Positions 60,313 to 64,000 of a DNA stretch of 64,000 nt are shown piece by piece. The position numbers and the translations under genes are program-made. This DNA comes from JAXLQL01 sp046331625. GTDB lineage: Bacteria; Acidobacteriota; Terriglobia; Bryobacterales; Bryobacteraceae. The DNA lies in contig JAXLQL010000018.1 in assembly GCA_046331625.1 (NCBI GenBank), forward strand, positions 1-64,000, given 5' to 3'. The notes below the pieces were generated by a model, which worked only from the letters and a program-made list of their open reading frames with translations, was not told where the DNA came from and searched no databases. How positions within the stretch are numbered: the stretch's first letter is position 1; every line of letters begins with the position of its first letter.

Positions 60313-63300
60313 ATGGAAGAGCCGATCCAGGAGCGCATCGATAGCCTCTTCGAACGCGCCCTGGCCCTGCCCGCCGCCGAGCGAGACGGCTTCCTCGCTC
60401 GAGAATGCGGCGATGATGAGCGCCTTCGCCGCGAAGTCGCCTCACTGATCGCCTACGACGTTGGCGCCGAGGACGTGATCGCCGGTGCAGTGAGCCGTGC
60501 CGTGGACTCGCTCCCCGCGCCACGCCCCAGTTTCGAAGGTAACGCCCGGTTCGAACTCGGGGGCGAGATCGGCTCCGGTGGATTCGGCACGGTGTACCGA
60601 GCCACTGACCGCGAACACGGCATCGTGGTTGCGCTGAAAGCGCTGCATCGCAGCAGCACCATCGCGGTTGCTCAATTCAAGCTCGAGTTCCGCTCGCTCG
60701 CCGAGATCGTGCATCCGAATCTGATGCGCCTCTACGAGTTCTTCTCGCTCTCGCCCGAGCAGCATTTCTATACGATGGAACTGATCGATGGCGTGGACAT
60801 CGTGGAGTCGGTCAGGCAACGGCCTGATCAGGTCCGCGCCGTCTTCCTCCAGTTGGCGCGCGGAATCCAGGCCTTACATGAGGCGGGTGTTCTCCATTGC
60901 GACCTGAAGCCCTCGAACATTCTGGTGACGCGCGAAGGCCGCGCGGTGATTCTCGACTTCGGGTTGGTTCGTCCATCGGCTCCGCACGCGAGCGAGGCGA
61001 GTACCTTCGGAACACGCGGCTATTCCGCACCGGAGCAGGTGGCGGGATTGCCCGTCACGCGAGCCTCGGATTGGTACTCGGCGGGTGTGGTGATGAAGGA
61101 GTGCCTCGAGCCGCTGCCCGCGCCGCCGCCGGATGACTTGCGCGATCTGGTGCAGGCGTTGACCGGCGATGACCCGAAGAGCCGCCTGTCGGGAGCCGAG
61201 GTCTTGGCACGGCTCGGCGATGCATCGCGGACTGAGCCCGCACTGAACGAGCAGATTTTCGTGGGCCGCGAACGGGAACTGGCGGCACTCGAGGATTCAT
61301 ACATCGCAGCACGCTCCGGAACCACCGTTCAAGAGGTGATCGGACCGCCGGGCATTGGCAAGACGACGCTGGCCCGCGCGTTCGCGGCGAGCGTGGAAGC
61401 ACACGGAGGGACAGTGCTCGCGAGCCGTTGCCGCAATCGCGAGTCCACTCCCTTTCGAGCACTCGACGAGATCGCGACGGGCATCGGCCGGCTTCTCGGC
61501 AAAGCGCCGGCTCGTGGCTCCGATGCCGCTCGCGAACTCGCTGCCGTATTGTTCCCGCAGCTCATCTCGCTGCCTCTTACTCACGGGCAAGGAGTCAACC
61601 GCCGTGCCTGCTTTCAGGCGTTCGAGGAACTGCTGCGGCGCCTGGTGAAGCAGACCGGGCAGCCTCTCGTTTTCTGGATCGATGACGCGCAGTGGGGCGA
61701 TGCCGACAGCGCGGCCTTGTTGACGCATCTCGAGTCGGGCGTGTCGGAGCCCTTGCCGCTTTTGATCCTGATGACGCGGCGGGAAGGCGAGGCTTCGGGT
61801 GGCTTGGCCAATCGCGCCGCTCCGCATCGGCGGCTGCATCTGGGTGCGCTCCCGATCGACGCCGCCCGAGAGCTGGTGAACGCTCTCGCGCCCCGGTATA
61901 GCGCCACCGACATCGGCGTTCTGGTTTCCGAGGCGGACGGGAATCCCTACCTTCTGTCGGAGCTTGCACGCGAACCCGGAGCGGCGGGCGCTTCGGGCAT
62001 GGGCGAGATCGTGCAGCGCCGCCTCTCGAACCTTCCACCCTCGGCCCACGGCTTGCTCCGAGTTCTCGCGGTCGCGAATCAAGGGGTCGATTGGCGCGTG
62101 GCGAGATCAGCGGCTGGAGACGAGCCTCATTCCTATGACTCGATGGTGATGCTGCAAAGTGTGCGTTTGCTTCGCGTCACACCCGTGCCGGGGTCCTCCG
62201 CTCCGAAAGTCGAAACCTATCATGACCGCATCGCCGACGCGGTGCGCCACTCGCTCACGGATGGGGAGAGCCGGGGACTGCATCTTCGTCTCGCCGAGGC
62301 TGCTGAGTCGATCACACCGAATGACGCCGAGTCCGTCGCGTGGCACTTCGCCGAAGCTGCCGAGCATTCGCGAGCTTCGCCCTACGCTCGCATCGCTGGA
62401 GATCGCGCATGGTCGGCCACCGCGTATGACTCGGCTTCCCGTTTCTACAGAATCGCCGAGCGAGGTTCCGATAGCGTGAGCCGTGCGGACATCCGGCGAA
62501 AACTGGCCGCGGCCTGCGTCAACGCTGGGCACGCGCATGAAGCGGCGGAATTGTTCGCTGCCATGGCGGAGACCGACGAGCCGGGAATGTCTCTCGAATT
62601 GCGCATGAAGGCGGCACGGCATTTTCTCATCAGCGGCCACATCGATCGTTCGCGCAAAGTGATGGGTACCGTTCTGAAAGACGCCGGACTGGAGATGATC
62701 CCGGAGCCTGATCGCGCCATGCTTACCGGTATGCGAATGTCGATGCAGGCCGCGTTGCTCAGCATCTTTTCCACGCCTGAGCCATCGCTGCCGGAGCATC
62801 AGAGGCTCATGGAGATCTGTCGCATGATGGGCACTACTTATGCGGTGTTCGATCCGATTCAGGGCGCGTCGTTCCAAGCACGCTGGTTGTTGTTGACGTC
62901 GCAATGGCGCGACGACGCATCTCGCAGCGCGGCCCTCGCACAGCAGGCGCTCTATCTTTCCAGCACCCCGCTGTTGCGCCGCCTGACGGATCCGTTGCTC
63001 GAACGAGCACGAAAGGTGGCGGAGCGGTCCGGCAGTCCGTTGGCGCAAGCGCGGGTCTTGCTGACCTCTGGATTCATTGGTTCCGCTCACCTGAACTGGC
63101 GGCGTGGGCTTCACTATGTCGAACTGGCCAGCCGCTTCATCTACGAGCGATGTCCCGAGAGCGCATGGGAGCTGTCAGTGCACCGGCTCCTCCTCGCGAA
63201 GGCGCTCTACATGTGCGGCGAGTATGCTCGGTTGCGGGAGATCATTCCGCAATACTGGCGCGATGTAGGTGAGCGCGGCGATCTTTATGTCGCGCTCCCT

Positions 63301-63957
63301 CTCGAGTGCTTCCTCTCGATGCTCGAGATGCTCAGTGGTGGAGATTCCGGAGCTGCGCGTACGCGGGTGGAACAGGCGGTGAAGCGCTGGCCCTCGCGTC
63401 TAATCGGACCAGTGGGACACGCGGTTCTCCTGGCCCAACTCGAAATCGCATCCTACGAAGGCAACTACGGACTTGCCGCGGCGCATTGGCGATCGGCTTG
63501 GCAGCGATTGTGGCCGGCTGAGAACATCGCGACGCGAGTCATGAACATGGACCTTCGAATTCGCAGAGCGAACGCAGCCGTTGGGCTCAGCCACCGAGCC
63601 GCGGGCGCACAAAAGCAGGCGCTAATCGAGAGTGCGCTCGCGGACTGTAGCCTGCTGAGCTTTCCGCCCACGCCGCTCGGGAAAGGAAGCGCTACAGCCA
63701 TCAGAGCCGCCGTCGCGATCGAGCGTGGTAATCGGCGGAAGGCCGCGAGGTTGTTCCTCGACGCGGAAAAGACTTTCGAAGCCGCTTCGCTGATCGGCTA
63801 TGCAGCCGCGGTCCGCCGCCATCGAGGCGTGCTCCTCGGAGGCAGCGAAGGAGGCCAACTGGTGGCGGACGCCGATCAGCGCTACCGCGCCCAAGGGATC
63901 GCGCATCCGGAGCGAGTAGCGCAGATGCTGATCGCAGCGCCGAGTCTCGCGCAATAG
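60313..63957 (+). CDS. Serine/threonine protein kinase fused to AAA/STAND-like ATPase and TPR-like region
   Basis: Predicted 1214 aa. Residues ~1-50 are the N-terminal helical region seen in sigma-linked kinases (RIDSLFERALALPAAERDGFLAREC). The kinase domain has GSGGFG (87-92), Lys109, Glu125, a catalytic loop HCDLKPSN (195-202), DFG (215-217) and APE (239-241). The usual HRD arginine is Cys, making it a non-RD kinase. An AAA domain begins with VGRERELAALE, Walker A GPPGIGKT (344-351) and Walker B VFWIDDAQWGD. The remaining ~600 residues are TPR-like helices. The layout matches the PknK/TOMM-kinase type. No transmembrane segment is seen. It ends 43 bp before the window edge, and that tail holds nothing recognisable. 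Confidence 0.9.
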   Translation: MEEPIQERIDSLFERALALPAAERDGFLARECGDDERLRREVASLIAYDVGAEDVIAGAVSRAVDSLPAPRPSFEGNARFELGGEIGSGGFGTVYRATDREHGIVVALKALHRSSTIAVAQFKLEFRSLAEIVHPNLMRLYEFFSLSPEQHFYTMELIDGVDIVESVRQRPDQVRAVFLQLARGIQALHEAGVLHCDLKPSNILVTREGRAVILDFGLVRPSAPHASEASTFGTRGYSAPEQVAGLPVTRASDWYSAGVVMKECLEPLPAPPPDDLRDLVQALTGDDPKSRLSGAEVLARLGDASRTEPALNEQIFVGRERELAALEDSYIAARSGTTVQEVIGPPGIGKTTLARAFAASVEAHGGTVLASRCRNRESTPFRALDEIATGIGRLLGKAPARGSDAARELAAVLFPQLISLPLTHGQGVNRRACFQAFEELLRRLVKQTGQPLVFWIDDAQWGDADSAALLTHLESGVSEPLPLLILMTRREGEASGGLANRAAPHRRLHLGALPIDAARELVNALAPRYSATDIGVLVSEADGNPYLLSELAREPGAAGASGMGEIVQRRLSNLPPSAHGLLRVLAVANQGVDWRVARSAAGDEPHSYDSMVMLQSVRLLRVTPVPGSSAPKVETYHDRIADAVRHSLTDGESRGLHLRLAEAAESITPNDAESVAWHFAEAAEHSRASPYARIAGDRAWSATAYDSASRFYRIAERGSDSVSRADIRRKLAAACVNAGHAHEAAELFAAMAETDEPGMSLELRMKAARHFLISGHIDRSRKVMGTVLKDAGLEMIPEPDRAMLTGMRMSMQAALLSIFSTPEPSLPEHQRLMEICRMMGTTYAVFDPIQGASFQARWLLLTSQWRDDASRSAALAQQALYLSSTPLLRRLTDPLLERARKVAERSGSPLAQARVLLTSGFIGSAHLNWRRGLHYVELASRFIYERCPESAWELSVHRLLLAKALYMCGEYARLREIIPQYWRDVGERGDLYVALPLECFLSMLEMLSGGDSGAARTRVEQAVKRWPSRLIGPVGHAVLLAQLEIASYEGNYGLAAAHWRSAWQRLWPAENIATRVMNMDLRIRRANAAVGLSHRAAGAQKQALIESALADCSLLSFPPTPLGKGSATAIRAAVAIERGNRRKAARLFLDAEKTFEAASLIGYAAAVRRHRGVLLGGSEGGQLVADADQRYRAQGIAHPERVAQMLIAAPSLAQ

Positions 63958-64000
63958 CCTCCCCCCCTGCACCCATAACACTCCGCCCAATATAGTATGA

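Overview
The window is typical of a GC-rich acidobacterium of the Solibacter/Bryobacter type. This is inferred from gene content, not from any database search. The pointers are two Oar-like TonB-dependent receptors with an N-terminal carboxypeptidase-regulatory domain, two giant secreted SBBP/BACON-like proteins, a TIGR02999-like ECF sigma factor followed by a Ser/Thr kinase-AAA protein, many exported or Tat-exported versions of sugar-acid enzymes, and dispersed GCGGGACTGAAGTCCCGC-type hairpin repeats. No rRNA, tRNA, CRISPR array or complete insertion sequence was seen.

Layout. 1-15.2 kb, mostly minus strand: the end of a URO-D-like gene, then a polymer-utilisation block (receptor, RraA-like protein, GH127 arabinofuranosidase, HpcH/HpaI aldolase), then a second block (Tat-exported SelA-like PLP enzyme, second receptor, secreted nuclease), a decayed acetoacetate-decarboxylase-like gene and a DUF4159 protein. 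15.35-27.2 kb, plus strand: a dense, largely overlapping run of CaiB CoA-transferase, LysE exporter, P1 peptidase, XdhC, MobA-like nucleotidyltransferase, AsmA-like protein, coiled-coil/GAF protein, lytic transglycosylase and aminotransferase. 27.2-31.5 kb: Uma2 nuclease, PQQ-like propeller, a racemase homologue without its cysteines, and an esterase-SMP-30 fusion.

31.5-38.6 kb is the accessory part. It holds an intact BrnT/BrnA toxin-antitoxin pair with a palindromic operator over its start, IS- or MITE-like inverted ends, a duplicated 95-bp segment that has become the 3' end of an alpha/beta hydrolase, a sigma factor with a membrane partner, a ~270-bp imperfect palindrome, DinB, and a small graveyard of toxin-antitoxin-like genes (a frameshifted ribbon-helix-helix gene, a truncated partner and a HicA-like remnant).

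38.6-51.5 kb: enolase-superfamily dehydratase, Gfo/Idh/MocA oxidoreductase, Uma2 pseudogene, CocE-type peptidase/esterase, then housekeeping genes (kdsB-pyrG, lepA, feoAB) and a second esterase. 51.5-59.2 kb: two tandem, translationally coupled SBBP proteins. 59.7-64 kb: divergent ECF sigma factor and kinase-AAA regulator. Hairpin repeats lie mainly between convergent genes. The most interesting material is the covarying hairpin repeat family, the large palindrome, the toxin-antitoxin remnants with the duplicated segment, and several enzyme homologues that lack canonical residues or are unexpectedly exported.
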